From IMG/VR virus record IMGVR_UViG_3300022699_000206, positions 1-49,123 of that record: 49,123 bases of DNA; one strand, written 5' to 3'. The position numbers and the translations under genes are program-made. This document shows, piece by piece, positions 17,219 through 25,013 of this stretch (the stretch's first letter is position 1; every line of letters begins with the position of its first letter). Under the pieces are notes generated by a model, which saw only the letters and a list, made by a program, of their open reading frames with translations, did not search any database and was not told the origin of the DNA. The DNA is from a virus.

Positions 17219-17823
17219 GATACTTAATTTTACTTATTTTAGGCTTAACCAGTGCGCTTGCTTTGGCCCAAACCGATTGGCCTATTAACAATGGCAAGGG
17301 TAGTGGAGTAGAGCTTGCGGCACCTACGGTAACGGGTGCGGCCTCTTTTACCGGTAACCCAACTTTTTCAGGTACGCCATCATTTACAGGCACGCCCGAT
17401 TTTTCAAATGGAATACAAATAGGTGCTAGCGGAGATACTATAGATGAGTACGAAGAGGGCACTTTTACAGTACTTTGGAATTCAGCGGATTGGAGCGTAG
17501 AGCCTGGCACAGTTACCGTTGAATACGTGCGCATTGGAAAAATGGTTACCCTCTACATACCTGATTTTTCGGGCACATCTGATAGTGTATCCATGAGCAT
17601 AGGAGGTTTGCCCAATAGCATCGAAACTTTGCGCTCTCCAACTCCATTTAGCCAAAGTGTACTTGTAACCAATAACGGCTCAAATATAAGAGGGTGTATA
17701 GGAAACTCAACCTCAGGATCTTTTAATATAAGTTTTAAGCAAGGGGATTTATGCTCAAATTTTACAGCCTCAGGTACTAAAGGGCTGCCTTTGGGCATCT
17801 TTTACACTTACAAAATACAGTAA
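17215..17823 (+). CDS. Exported fibre-tip-like protein
   Basis: 202 residues with a clear Sec signal peptide: MRYLILLILGLTSALALA, cleavage expected after ALA. The mature part starts with short Thr/Gly/Phe repeats (GNPTFSGTPSFTGTPDFSNG), then DTIDEYEEGTFTVLW and VEYVRIGKMVTLYI, which are hallmarks of fibre tip domains where a triple-stranded stalk leads to a receptor-binding head. A virion tip does not need export, so the signal peptide is the surprise. GGAGG upstream of the start. Confidence 0.8.
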   Translation: MRYLILLILGLTSALALAQTDWPINNGKGSGVELAAPTVTGAASFTGNPTFSGTPSFTGTPDFSNGIQIGASGDTIDEYEEGTFTVLWNSADWSVEPGTVTVEYVRIGKMVTLYIPDFSGTSDSVSMSIGGLPNSIETLRSPTPFSQSVLVTNNGSNIRGCIGNSTSGSFNISFKQGDLCSNFTASGTKGLPLGIFYTYKIQ

Positions 17824-17841
17824 TCTAAAAGGGGCTAAAAA

Positions 17842-18396
17842 ATGAAAAAAATATTTTTACTTATCGTCTTAACAGCATTGGCCTGGGGCAGCTATACCTT
17901 TAGCACCTCAACCAATGTAAACCAACTCTACTGCGCCGCAGATGGCTGCACCGCTGTAGTGCCAGGCGGGGAAAATGTGCATTTGCAGCCCGGCAATGAT
18001 TGGGTACGCTACACTCCTACGGGCAGTTGGGTGAGTAATACGGATTACTACGGACGTTGGCGGCAAAATGGGCCTAACATGGATGTAGAGGTTAGGGTTG
18101 TTACATCAGGTGCGCCCACGGCAACAATTTTAACAGTAAATTTACCCACTGGTTATGAGATTGACGATACAAAACTACTGTATTCCGGCAATCAGAGAGT
18201 AGGCGCGGGCCTAATAGAAGACCCTGGAAATGATGATTACCCGGCCTTTATTTTACGAGCCCCAAGTAATGTTTTAAGAGTTAGCTTTATTGCGGGGGAT
18301 GGCTCAATTGATCCCGTTACCCAAGCCGCCCCCATGACATGGGCCTCAGGTGATTTTGTTATCGTTACCTTTAGCGTACCTATTAAGGGTTGGTAA
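17842..18396 (+). CDS. Exported fibre-tip-like protein, second type
   Basis: 184 residues with a signal peptide (MKKIFLLIVLTALAWG). The mature part contains YYGRWRQNGPNMDVEVRVV, then LTVNLPTGYEIDDTKLL and a C-terminus GDFVIVTFSVPIKGW, the pattern of the C-terminal head domain of many phage fibres. It is not the same fold family as the previous gene at sequence level. It follows the previous gene by 18 bases, and its stop shares bases with the next start (TAATG). Confidence 0.78.
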   Translation: MKKIFLLIVLTALAWGSYTFSTSTNVNQLYCAADGCTAVVPGGENVHLQPGNDWVRYTPTGSWVSNTDYYGRWRQNGPNMDVEVRVVTSGAPTATILTVNLPTGYEIDDTKLLYSGNQRVGAGLIEDPGNDDYPAFILRAPSNVLRVSFIAGDGSIDPVTQAAPMTWASGDFVIVTFSVPIKGW

Positions 18397-19487
18397 TGAA
18401 AAAATTTGCTATCATTTTTTTGCTGCTAACGGCCTGCGATTGGTTTAGCCCTCGGGATGCCACGGAGCCCGATCCCGATGAGGCCCCTGATTTACTCACT
18501 GCGGCCCGTATAGCGCAAAATGAGCGCCTAGCCGCCACTGCGGGAATAATGGCCGCGCACCCCTCGGGTTGGATAGCTCCTAACTCATGTGATGGGGCGC
18601 TTTGGAGCTACAAAACCGCCGCAGCCACATGCCCAGGCTCTTTTAACCCCCAGGCCAGCGAATTTGAGCCCGGCAGATATGGCCGCCGCCCTCCGCCGCC
18701 GTGCTGGGATGGGCAGGATAACGGCAGCCCCACCACATGGAGCGGTGATATGGGCAAGGGCCTTTTCACCTACGCATGGCGCTGTAAGCGCCTGGATATG
18801 GCTGAGGAGCACGCAGCCTATGGCGAGGCCAATAACTGGGTAATGGGCGAGGGAGAGCCCGGAGCCGTGCTTAGTCGGGCCGTATACCGCCCTACAATGG
18901 TGGGGCTCCTCTACCGGGTAATCCATGCCCTAGGCGGAGAGGACAACCCAAAGCGCCTGGTGCCCCAGGTGTTTTCAGGGGGGCTCACGGATTTTGAGGC
19001 GCATTTGCAAATGCTCACCATTGCCTTGATGGGCGAGATGGGCGAGGCCACGGGTGAGGCTGATGCCGTGCCCGCACCGCCGCCCGAGGGGGCCGAGTAC
19101 GTTTTTTTGGCCCCTAATGAAAACAATGGGTTACAATTAGCAAAAGCCCCCGAAAATGGCCCAAAAAGCAGGGTTTTTGATGCAAATACGCCCCCTTTTG
19201 AGGGCCTTTTGCTTGCTGATGGCGGGCTCAGGCTACTTGATATCAATGAAACCATGTTTAAGCGGATTGAGGAGCATTACCAACGCGATAGCGCTGATCC
19301 CTTGTTTTCCGCCCTGCATGCCATCTATTCAGGCGATTATACGCCCGCCCTGATGCTTTGCGCACGGCCTTACACCCCTGGCATGTACCTTGGGGAGTAC
19401 GTGCGCTGCGCCGATCAAAAGGGCTGCGAGCTTGGCCATTTCATCCATGCGTGCGATATGGTGCTTAGGAGGTATCCCAGTGGTTGA
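18396..19487 (+). CDS. Secreted lipoprotein of unknown function
   Basis: 363 residues starting MKKFAIIFLLLTACDWFSPR: a lipoprotein signal with lipobox LTAC and Asp at +2, a residue that in E. coli keeps lipoproteins in the inner membrane. The mature protein has many Cys (C at the CWDGQDNG, WRCKRLD, LMLCARP, VRCADQKGCELG segments), suggesting disulphides in the periplasm. I recognise no enzyme motif. The ATG at 18396 is chosen over the upstream TTG because of its fit to the signal peptide and the TAATG overlap. It ends the run of exported proteins just before the lysis region; superinfection exclusion or a lysis role are guesses. Confidence 0.8.
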   Translation: MKKFAIIFLLLTACDWFSPRDATEPDPDEAPDLLTAARIAQNERLAATAGIMAAHPSGWIAPNSCDGALWSYKTAAATCPGSFNPQASEFEPGRYGRRPPPPCWDGQDNGSPTTWSGDMGKGLFTYAWRCKRLDMAEEHAAYGEANNWVMGEGEPGAVLSRAVYRPTMVGLLYRVIHALGGEDNPKRLVPQVFSGGLTDFEAHLQMLTIALMGEMGEATGEADAVPAPPPEGAEYVFLAPNENNGLQLAKAPENGPKSRVFDANTPPFEGLLLADGGLRLLDINETMFKRIEEHYQRDSADPLFSALHAIYSGDYTPALMLCARPYTPGMYLGEYVRCADQKGCELGHFIHACDMVLRRYPSG

Positions 19488-19911
19488 CGGGCAGACCGCC
19501 GCCGTGCTTGCCACGGGGCTTACAGGGGTTTTCGGAGGGGCGTTTACGGCGGGCTTTTTGGCCCGTTTTTTCTTTAAGCGCTACATTGAGGAAAACGATA
19601 AAAAGCACTATCTTGCCGAGCAAAAACAAGCCTATATCAACCAAAAATTGGTTGAAATAAGCGGTGAGGTAAAAGACAAGCTTGGCGGCATATCCACCGA
19701 TTTAGCCGTTATTAAAGCAATGTATGGCGAGTTTGCCGCCCTCAAAGCGCAAATATTGACCGATCACGATGAGCTTATCCGGCTCGGGGAGCATAACAAA
19801 AAGCACATCAAGGATATTAACAATCAGCATGATAAAATTAGAGGCATCCATAGTAGATTAGAGGAAACACGCACCCTGATATCAGGGCTTAGGAGGCTAG
19901 ATGATGAGTAA
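19480..19911 (+). CDS. Membrane-anchored coiled-coil protein
   Basis: 143 residues from GTG at 19480, which has AGGAGG at proper distance; an upstream ATG at 19390 lies inside the lipoprotein gene and lacks a ribosome site. One N-terminal membrane segment (LATGLTGVFGGAFTAGFLAR) is followed by a long charged helical part (LAVIKAMYGEFAALKAQILT, KHIKDINNQHDKIRGIHSRL). This shape is common among phage proteins near the holin and spanin genes. It may be an assisting lysis protein; no family can be named. Confidence 0.75.
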   Translation: MVDGQTAAVLATGLTGVFGGAFTAGFLARFFFKRYIEENDKKHYLAEQKQAYINQKLVEISGEVKDKLGGISTDLAVIKAMYGEFAALKAQILTDHDELIRLGEHNKKHIKDINNQHDKIRGIHSRLEETRTLISGLRRLDDE

Positions 19912-20269
19912 TGAGGCTTATGGCGTTGAGCAAATGAAAAAGGTTTTAGATGTAATCATTGAGGGCGGAAACGTTGCCCCCAAAGTGCATGCGGCTACCA
20001 ACGTGGTAGGAAAAATTACAGCCCTGGTGCCCCTGGCCGATGAGTTGGCTGCCCTTGTTACCTTGCGCCCCACGCTCCTGAAAAAGGAATGGCATGATTT
20101 ATCAGATGAGGAAAAGGCTGAGCTTAAAACCCATGTCAAGGCGAAATTTGATCTTGAGGATGATGTACTTGAGGCTAAGGTTGAGGCTGGGTTTGAATTG
20201 GTAAATGAGGCGGTTGATTTGGTTGAAAAGGCCGTGGCCTACGTGCAAGCACTTAAAGGGGGTAAATAA
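19904..20269 (+). CDS. Small helical protein of the lysis region
   Basis: 121 residues, acidic and helical (SDEEKAELKTHVKAKFDLED, EAVDLVEKAVAYVQALKGGK). No membrane segment. ATG 19904 is preferred to 19901 because it puts the AGGAGG seven bases away. Family unknown to me. It overlaps the previous gene by 8 bases and the next ATG shares its stop (TAATG), so it is part of the lysis transcript. Confidence 0.72.
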   Translation: MSNEAYGVEQMKKVLDVIIEGGNVAPKVHAATNVVGKITALVPLADELAALVTLRPTLLKKEWHDLSDEEKAELKTHVKAKFDLEDDVLEAKVEAGFELVNEAVDLVEKAVAYVQALKGGK

Positions 20270-20481
20270 TGAGCGGTTGGATTACACTACTCACCGCTGT
20301 TTTTTCCTTTGGGGCTCAACTTTTTAAGTACCTAAGGGAGAGAGATGAGGCTGATAGGCTATGTGCTGAAAAATTGAGGAGGGCAAAAGATGCCATCAAG
20401 AGCGCAAGGGTTACAAAAGATACTGGCGAATTGGAGCGTGCTTTTACTGATTTGGGGCTTACTTCTAGCAAGCCTGCATAG
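20269..20481 (+). CDS. Small N-terminally hydrophobic protein, possible i-spanin or holin
   Basis: 70 residues: SGWITLLTAVFSFGAQLFKY is a possible short membrane segment, followed by a charged helix (RERDEADRLCAEKLRRAKDA). The next gene starts inside it in another frame at 20390. An inner-membrane protein whose end overlaps a lipoprotein gene is the layout of Rz/Rz1 spanin pairs, but the present protein is short for an i-spanin. A small holin is the alternative. Confidence 0.6.
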   Translation: MSGWITLLTAVFSFGAQLFKYLRERDEADRLCAEKLRRAKDAIKSARVTKDTGELERAFTDLGLTSSKPA

Positions 20482-20737
20482 CTGCCTTACCGATAAAAAA
20501 GAGGCGCGTGAGCTTTACGCCCCCACCATTTATGCAGGGGATAGCTCTGAGGCGGCGGCAGTGCGGGCGCAGTCAACCGAAAAGATTGCCTGCGATGATG
20601 CCAGGTTTGATGAGATGTTTTGCTTGTTTGATAGAGATATGCACATGCTCATAGAGCACTGCCTTGAAAAGCAAGAGGCCGCCCATACCTGGGAGGTGTT
20701 TAAGGAAAATGAAAAGGACGCCCCAAGCCCCAAGTAA
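20390..20737 (+). CDS. Possible o-spanin-like lipoprotein overlapping the previous gene
   Basis: 115 residues, read in a different frame from 20269-20481 over 92 bases. AGGAGG lies eight bases before the ATG. The N-terminus has a hydrophobic stretch (WSVLLLIWGLLLASLHSC) ending in LHSC, an imperfect lipobox since His is unusual at that position. The mature part is acidic and has further Cys. If the lipobox works this would be the outer-membrane partner of a spanin pair; otherwise it is a membrane-anchored periplasmic protein. Confidence 0.6.
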   Translation: MPSRAQGLQKILANWSVLLLIWGLLLASLHSCLTDKKEARELYAPTIYAGDSSEAAAVRAQSTEKIACDDARFDEMFCLFDRDMHMLIEHCLEKQEAAHTWEVFKENEKDAPSPK

Positions 20738-21230
20738 ATTGGAAATGGATACATCTAAGATGCGGCGGCGGGTTATACCGCCACCTGGTGTTATCCTACA
20801 TTGCTCAGCTACGCATGATTACCCAATTGGGCATGAGGTGTTTGATGTAATAACCGCAGCCACCATTAACGATTGGCATAAGCGCAGGTGGGGCAGCGGC
20901 ATCGGTTATCATTGGTTTATACGGCGCAGCGGCTACATTGAGCTTGGGCGTGATATACGCTACTTGGGCGCACATACCGAGGGGTATAACGAAAACTTGG
21001 GCGTATGCTGGGCAGGCACCAGGTGGCCAACCGAGGCGCAAATTGCCGGTATCCTGCAAATTTACACCCTTATAAAGCGTGATTTTGGCATAACTTGGCA
21101 TGATTGGCGCGGCCACTATGAATTTACCAACAAAAAAACATGCCCAGGCATCCCTATGCCGCTGGTAAGGGCCTTGCTGCAATACTATGATGAGGTAATA
21201 AGTGCCTACAGCATTGCAAAAACTACCTAA
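20709..21230 (+). CDS. Endolysin: N-acetylmuramoyl-L-alanine amidase (T7 lysozyme type)
   Basis: 173 residues from ATG 20709 (AAGGA upstream). Amidase_2 / PGRP fold with the T7 lysozyme residues in place: zinc ligands His31 (LHCSAT), His136 (GHYEF) and Cys145 (KKTCPG), catalytic Tyr67 (GYHWFI) and Lys143 two residues before the Cys. GAHTEGYNENLGVC is the conserved middle motif. It cleaves the amide bond between MurNAc and the stem peptide at the end of infection. No signal peptide, so it relies on a holin. It overlaps the previous gene by 29 bases. Confidence 0.92.
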   Translation: MKRTPQAPSKLEMDTSKMRRRVIPPPGVILHCSATHDYPIGHEVFDVITAATINDWHKRRWGSGIGYHWFIRRSGYIELGRDIRYLGAHTEGYNENLGVCWAGTRWPTEAQIAGILQIYTLIKRDFGITWHDWRGHYEFTNKKTCPGIPMPLVRALLQYYDEVISAYSIAKTT

Positions 21231-21540
21231 AACGCAAACAAAACTCAGCGGCATCATTCCCGCAGGGGGCAGCCTTGACTTGGATGTAATCCCAAACGCT
21301 GAGTTTAGTACAGCTAAATATGTAATTAAGCTATTTAACCAGGCCGAGAGCAAAACAAAAACAATGGCGCTTGTAGCCGTGAAATTTTCCGGCACGGTAA
21401 ATGATACAATATACGCAAGTTTAGGGGATAGCTTAGCTGTTACGGTTAAAGTGGAGCAAGGGGCTACCGATACGGCGCTACGTATGGCTAACGCTGAGGT
21501 ATTTGAGGTTAGTACATCCGTAGTTAAAACTTTGCTCTAG
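21202..21540 (+). CDS. Small beta-rich protein of unknown function
   Basis: 112 residues from GTG 21202, overlapping the amidase end; GAGGT upstream. The sequence looks like a single beta sandwich (SLDLDVIPNAEFSTAKYVIK, KTMALVAVKFSGTVNDTIYA). No family recognised. Similar small proteins accompany fibre or tail-tip genes in other phages, and the next genes here are of that sort, so it is probably structural. Confidence 0.7.
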   Translation: MPTALQKLPKTQTKLSGIIPAGGSLDLDVIPNAEFSTAKYVIKLFNQAESKTKTMALVAVKFSGTVNDTIYASLGDSLAVTVKVEQGATDTALRMANAEVFEVSTSVVKTLL

Positions 21541-21555
21541 TGAGGAGGCTTACAA

Positions 21556-22698
21556 ATGGCTAGAAATTTACACGCTGTAGAAAAGGGCCTAAGGATTACC
21601 GGAGAAAATCTTGTATCCGGGGTGGATATCCTTTTTGGCTCGGGGGCACCTGGTGGGGATGCAGATGAGCAGGATGCCGCCCCCGTTGGATCAATTTACA
21701 TGGATACGGGCGGCGCGCTCTATATAAAAGTAGTGGATAACGATGCGGCGGCGGATTGGGAGCAAGCTGGAAACGTGGTATTGGATGATTTGCGTTGGCG
21801 CAATGAAATTTTCCGTGCCGCCACCACGGATGCCCTAAGCGCAGGTACTACCGATCCCACCACATGGAGTGATAACGATAAGGGGCTAGACGATACCGCT
21901 TTTTCCGTTGGCGATTTGATCTTATCCGATTCGGACGGCACCCCCGCCCTTTTCCAAGTGGATAGCATCGCAAGCCCCAACCTTACCATTTCCGCAGTTG
22001 ATCAGGCTCTTGCCGATGGCGATAAGTTTGTCGTAAGGCATTACTTGCCGGATAGCGGCGCTGATCAGGAAGATGCGGCATTTTTGCTGTACGGCTCGGG
22101 ATCAATCATCAAGGTATCTGATGTTAACTGGGAGATTGCCAACGCGATTTTTCTCAGCGGCACGTTTGCGGCAGTTAACGGCACTCCCACCGCTGGGGAT
22201 AGTGTTGAAACAGCTATCAGCAAACTTTCGGGAAACCAGGTTGATATCCAAAGCGCATCGGGCTTAACCCAAGGCGATACGGATTACGGCACTTTTACCG
22301 GTGATAGCCTGGCCGATAGCCAAACCTCCAGGCAATTATTTCAGCGCATTGAAACGCTTTTGGAGCAAATGCGCGGAGCGCAGGCCACTGGCATTACCAC
22401 TGAGGCTACCGTGGATAGCGTGCCCGTTGCCTCAGTTAAAGCTTGTAAATGGCTAGTGGAGGCTTTTGAGGAGGCCACGCCCGCCAATCGGCAAGCTTTT
22501 GAGGTTTATGCCCTCAATGATGGCTCAACCGATGTTGATGATACCGTTTATTCAAAACTCAAAGTTGGGGCTAACTTTGATGTTAGCCTCGCCATTGATA
22601 TCGATACAGGCAATATGCGGCTTAGGGCTGCAAGCACCACTGCCGGTATCACGGTAACCGCACGGCGCATTGAGGTTGTTAAAACCGTACTCAGCTAA
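21556..22698 (+). CDS. Tail fibre / tip protein
   Basis: 380 residues. The N-terminus (LRITGENLVSGVDILFGSG, then PVGSIYMDTGGALYIKVVD and ADWEQAG) has the repeated layout of phage fibre heads: a short strand, an APVGS-type turn and a DW..G finish. A long middle part is beta-rich; the final part (KACKWLVEAFEEATPANRQA ...) forms a small globular domain found in tail tip proteins. GAGGAGG upstream of the ATG. Followed by a hairpin at 22709. Confidence 0.72.
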   Translation: MARNLHAVEKGLRITGENLVSGVDILFGSGAPGGDADEQDAAPVGSIYMDTGGALYIKVVDNDAAADWEQAGNVVLDDLRWRNEIFRAATTDALSAGTTDPTTWSDNDKGLDDTAFSVGDLILSDSDGTPALFQVDSIASPNLTISAVDQALADGDKFVVRHYLPDSGADQEDAAFLLYGSGSIIKVSDVNWEIANAIFLSGTFAAVNGTPTAGDSVETAISKLSGNQVDIQSASGLTQGDTDYGTFTGDSLADSQTSRQLFQRIETLLEQMRGAQATGITTEATVDSVPVASVKACKWLVEAFEEATPANRQAFEVYALNDGSTDVDDTVYSKLKVGANFDVSLAIDIDTGNMRLRAASTTAGITVTARRIEVVKTVLS

Positions 22699-22708
22699 TT
22701 AAAAGGAT

Positions 22709-22728
22709 GGGGGGCCTACGGGCTCCCC
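22709..22728 (+). terminator. GC-rich hairpin between fibre genes
   Basis: An 8-bp stem with one G-U pair (GGGGGGCC with GGCTCCCC, loop TACG) ten bases after the stop of the preceding gene. There is no T run, so it is at best a weak or factor-dependent terminator. The next gene starts nine bases later without a visible ribosome site, and the hairpin may affect its translation. Confidence 0.45.
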
Positions 22729-22737
22729 TAATTCCGC

Positions 22738-23316
22738 ATGATTGATATCAACAAAGCATTTGAATTGCCCAAGCACGGTGTGCTTATAAGCCAAGATGGA
22801 GTAAATCGAGTGCTTATAAGCTCAGATGATGCCGCGCCTACCCATGACGCCCCTATAGGCTCGCTACATTTTCAATCTAACGGTGATCGTTGGAGCAAGG
22901 CATATGCAGGCTCAGGCTCGGATAAGTGGGTACTTGATGGGGTGGGCAGCCCCGTTGTAACGCAAACTGCGGATTTTGGCGGCAAGGGCCGCTTAAGAAA
23001 CGCATACCTTAGCCGAGCGGGTAACGTGCCATCTAATATAGTAGGCATACCCATGGTGCTAAGCGGCGGTACTTTGCGCACTATATCCGTAGCAAATGAG
23101 GATACTACAACCTTTTCCATTGCCGTTTACGAGCATGATGGCAATGAGCTTAATGAAACGCTACTTTATACCGTGGCGGTAACATCAGATTATAAAAAAA
23201 CTATTGGCGGGCTCAGCATACCGGTTACCTCGGGTAAACAGTTATCAGCCAAGGTTGTATCGGGATCGGCTACAAATCCAGGATGTACGGTAGCATTAAA
23301 AGGGCTTAGTGTATGA
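22738..23316 (+). CDS. Tail fibre / tip protein related to the preceding one
   Basis: 192 residues. The N-terminal 70 residues repeat the layout of the previous fibre protein (HGVLISQDGVNRVLISSDDA, then DAPIGSLHFQSNGDRW and KWVLDGVG). The C-terminal half is one beta sandwich (TTFSIAVYEHDGNELNETLL). No signal peptide. No clear Shine-Dalgarno is visible before the ATG, which lies just after a hairpin. The stop overlaps the next start by four bases. Confidence 0.7.
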   Translation: MIDINKAFELPKHGVLISQDGVNRVLISSDDAAPTHDAPIGSLHFQSNGDRWSKAYAGSGSDKWVLDGVGSPVVTQTADFGGKGRLRNAYLSRAGNVPSNIVGIPMVLSGGTLRTISVANEDTTTFSIAVYEHDGNELNETLLYTVAVTSDYKKTIGGLSIPVTSGKQLSAKVVSGSATNPGCTVALKGLSV

Positions 23317-23990
23317 GTTGGAATACATGCAAAGTTAAAAACATAAGTGGCGGAGAAAAGACATTTTACAACAAAACCCTTGCCGATGATGAGGAGTACA
23401 CCATACCTGATAGCGATAGGGATGGATGGCTAAATCAAACAATATACTCAAATATCGGCTCAGATGATTTGCAAGTGGGCGATGGCTCCGCTTATTTAAC
23501 AGATTATGTTGAGCAATGGAATTGGCTATGCAATAGGGAATTGCACGTTGCCATTGAGAAAACACCACCATTTGCCGAGCCCCTATACCGTACTAAGCAC
23601 GCATCCGCAGCCAAAGCTACTTGCGCGGCAAATGCCTCGCAAACGATAGATTACCAATTAACCTCAGAGCGCTATTGCTCAGGGGGATTTATGGTGGTCA
23701 AAAACGGCCAATATGAGGATTGGGTTAAGGCTCAGGTATATGATAAGGATGGGGTTATCCCATCAGAATACCGCGCAAGCCTATGTGAAAATTGGCCGGT
23801 AGTAGCTGAGTACATTACAAAGGAATGGATTAAATATTTGGGCCAAACTTACACGGTACATGAGATAAACACCGAGCCGCTAAATGCGAAAATATCCGCA
23901 GGGCTCTATCTAAGAGTGCAGTATAATGCGGCCAACTCCGGCTCAACCCGTGAAATTTTAACCTCGTATGATTTAACCAAAAAGCTTTGA
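23313..23990 (+). CDS. Tail-tip region protein, unknown
   Basis: 225 residues, no family recognised. A short N-terminal beta domain (TCKVKNISGGEKTFYNKTLA, EEYTIPDSDRDGW) is followed by a longer one around VQYNAANSGSTREIL. The pattern of an N-terminal strand that adds on to a partner is common in fibre adaptor proteins. ATGA overlap with the gene before it; the next gene starts one base after its stop. Confidence 0.7.
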   Translation: MSWNTCKVKNISGGEKTFYNKTLADDEEYTIPDSDRDGWLNQTIYSNIGSDDLQVGDGSAYLTDYVEQWNWLCNRELHVAIEKTPPFAEPLYRTKHASAAKATCAANASQTIDYQLTSERYCSGGFMVVKNGQYEDWVKAQVYDKDGVIPSEYRASLCENWPVVAEYITKEWIKYLGQTYTVHEINTEPLNAKISAGLYLRVQYNAANSGSTREILTSYDLTKKL

Positions 23991-23991
23991 T

Positions 23992-24519
23992 ATGCTCTTT
24001 TTATGGCTTAAAAGCAATAAAGTTGGCTCTCGGCTCATCCGATGGGGGCTTAAAGAGGCGTCTAGCCATTTTGCCATTTGTTTTGATGAGCAATTAGGAA
24101 AAACCGCCCTGGTTATCGAGAGCCGCCTAACCACTGGTGTACGCCCCATTTGGTTAGGCGATTTTTTAGCCACCTGTGAAATAGTGCATGCTTTGCAAGC
24201 GCCTATCACCAGGGGGGAGGAGAGGGAGTTTTACAGGCTTTTTTCCTCTCGGCTCATCGGGCGTAAATACGATACATGGGCCATGGGCTATTGGGTTTAC
24301 GCTGGGCTGATGTACAGGCTTTTTGGCCGCCGCTTGCCTAACCGCAATGAATGGGGCGAAAATGAGCTTGTATATTGCGAGGAGATATTGCAGTACATGC
24401 CTGAATACCTTGAGGAAATGGGGGTTGACATTAGCGATATTGATTTGGAAATGACAAGCCCGGAGATGGCTTATAATATATTGAAACAAAGCCCGTATTT
24501 ACGAGAGGTGATGCCTTGA
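23992..24519 (+). CDS. Putative permuted papain-like (YiiX/NlpC-type) hydrolase
   Basis: 175 residues. The segment KEASSHFAICFDE puts His26 in the SH-[AV]-x-I motif, and NELVYCEEIL puts Cys129 in the C-x-E motif of circularly permuted NlpC/P60 (YiiX/YaeF) enzymes, in which His precedes Cys. The spacing of about 100 residues and the aromatic-rich middle (YDTWAMGYWVYAGLMYRLFG) fit. Such enzymes cleave peptides or amide/thioester bonds, and a cell wall or lipid substrate is possible. Its place among tail-tip genes suggests a virion-borne enzyme. Confidence 0.65.
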   Translation: MLFLWLKSNKVGSRLIRWGLKEASSHFAICFDEQLGKTALVIESRLTTGVRPIWLGDFLATCEIVHALQAPITRGEEREFYRLFSSRLIGRKYDTWAMGYWVYAGLMYRLFGRRLPNRNEWGENELVYCEEILQYMPEYLEEMGVDISDIDLEMTSPEMAYNILKQSPYLREVMP

Positions 24520-25013
24520 CGATACCCAGGCATAAAGTAGGCGAGAGCCTTAAGCTAGTGCTCAATGATTTTGAGGGTCGTGCAAGTCTATACCCTCGGG
24601 CAATTTTGCGTGATGTGGGTGGCATTGAGCTTGCCGCCTCTCCGGTTGATCTTACCCACGTTGGCGATGGCCTCTATGTGAATAAGGCCGTGGCCATGCC
24701 AAATACGGAAATGGTTACCGCCGTATATAAAACCTACACGGATGCCGCGCATACCCTATTGAGTGAGGATAACCAGGATAGGGTGGATGTTTTTTTGCGC
24801 CAAGATGCAGAGGCCGTTTCAAGTGGCGTTAATATTGTTGAGCGGGTGGAGGCTGTTTTTAAAAATAATCAAAAATTGGCAGGCGAAATATTAGAGCCGA
24901 AAATGAGGGCAATTTTAAAACCCCAAAGCATTGAGGCTGCCCTAGCCCGGCAGGCTATCAGCGGGGTTTTGAAACAGCAAAAAATAACCGGGCTGATAGC
25001 GGAGTGTACTTAA
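24516..25013 (+). CDS. Fibre-associated protein, unknown
   Basis: 165 residues, no family recognised. The N-terminal half is a beta sandwich (PRAILRDVGGIELAASPVDL and YVNKAVAMPNTEMVTAVYKT, like extracellular domains of fibre adaptors), the C-terminal half is helical and basic. Overlap of four bases with the previous gene and direct abutment with the next one suggest one transcript and linked roles. Confidence 0.68.
   Translation: MTIPRHKVGESLKLVLNDFEGRASLYPRAILRDVGGIELAASPVDLTHVGDGLYVNKAVAMPNTEMVTAVYKTYTDAAHTLLSEDNQDRVDVFLRQDAEAVSSGVNIVERVEAVFKNNQKLAGEILEPKMRAILKPQSIEAALARQAISGVLKQQKITGLIAECT

Noticed and set aside
20805-21395. 196-codon open frame on the minus strand
   Set aside because: It is opposite the amidase gene, whose catalytic residues are all present.
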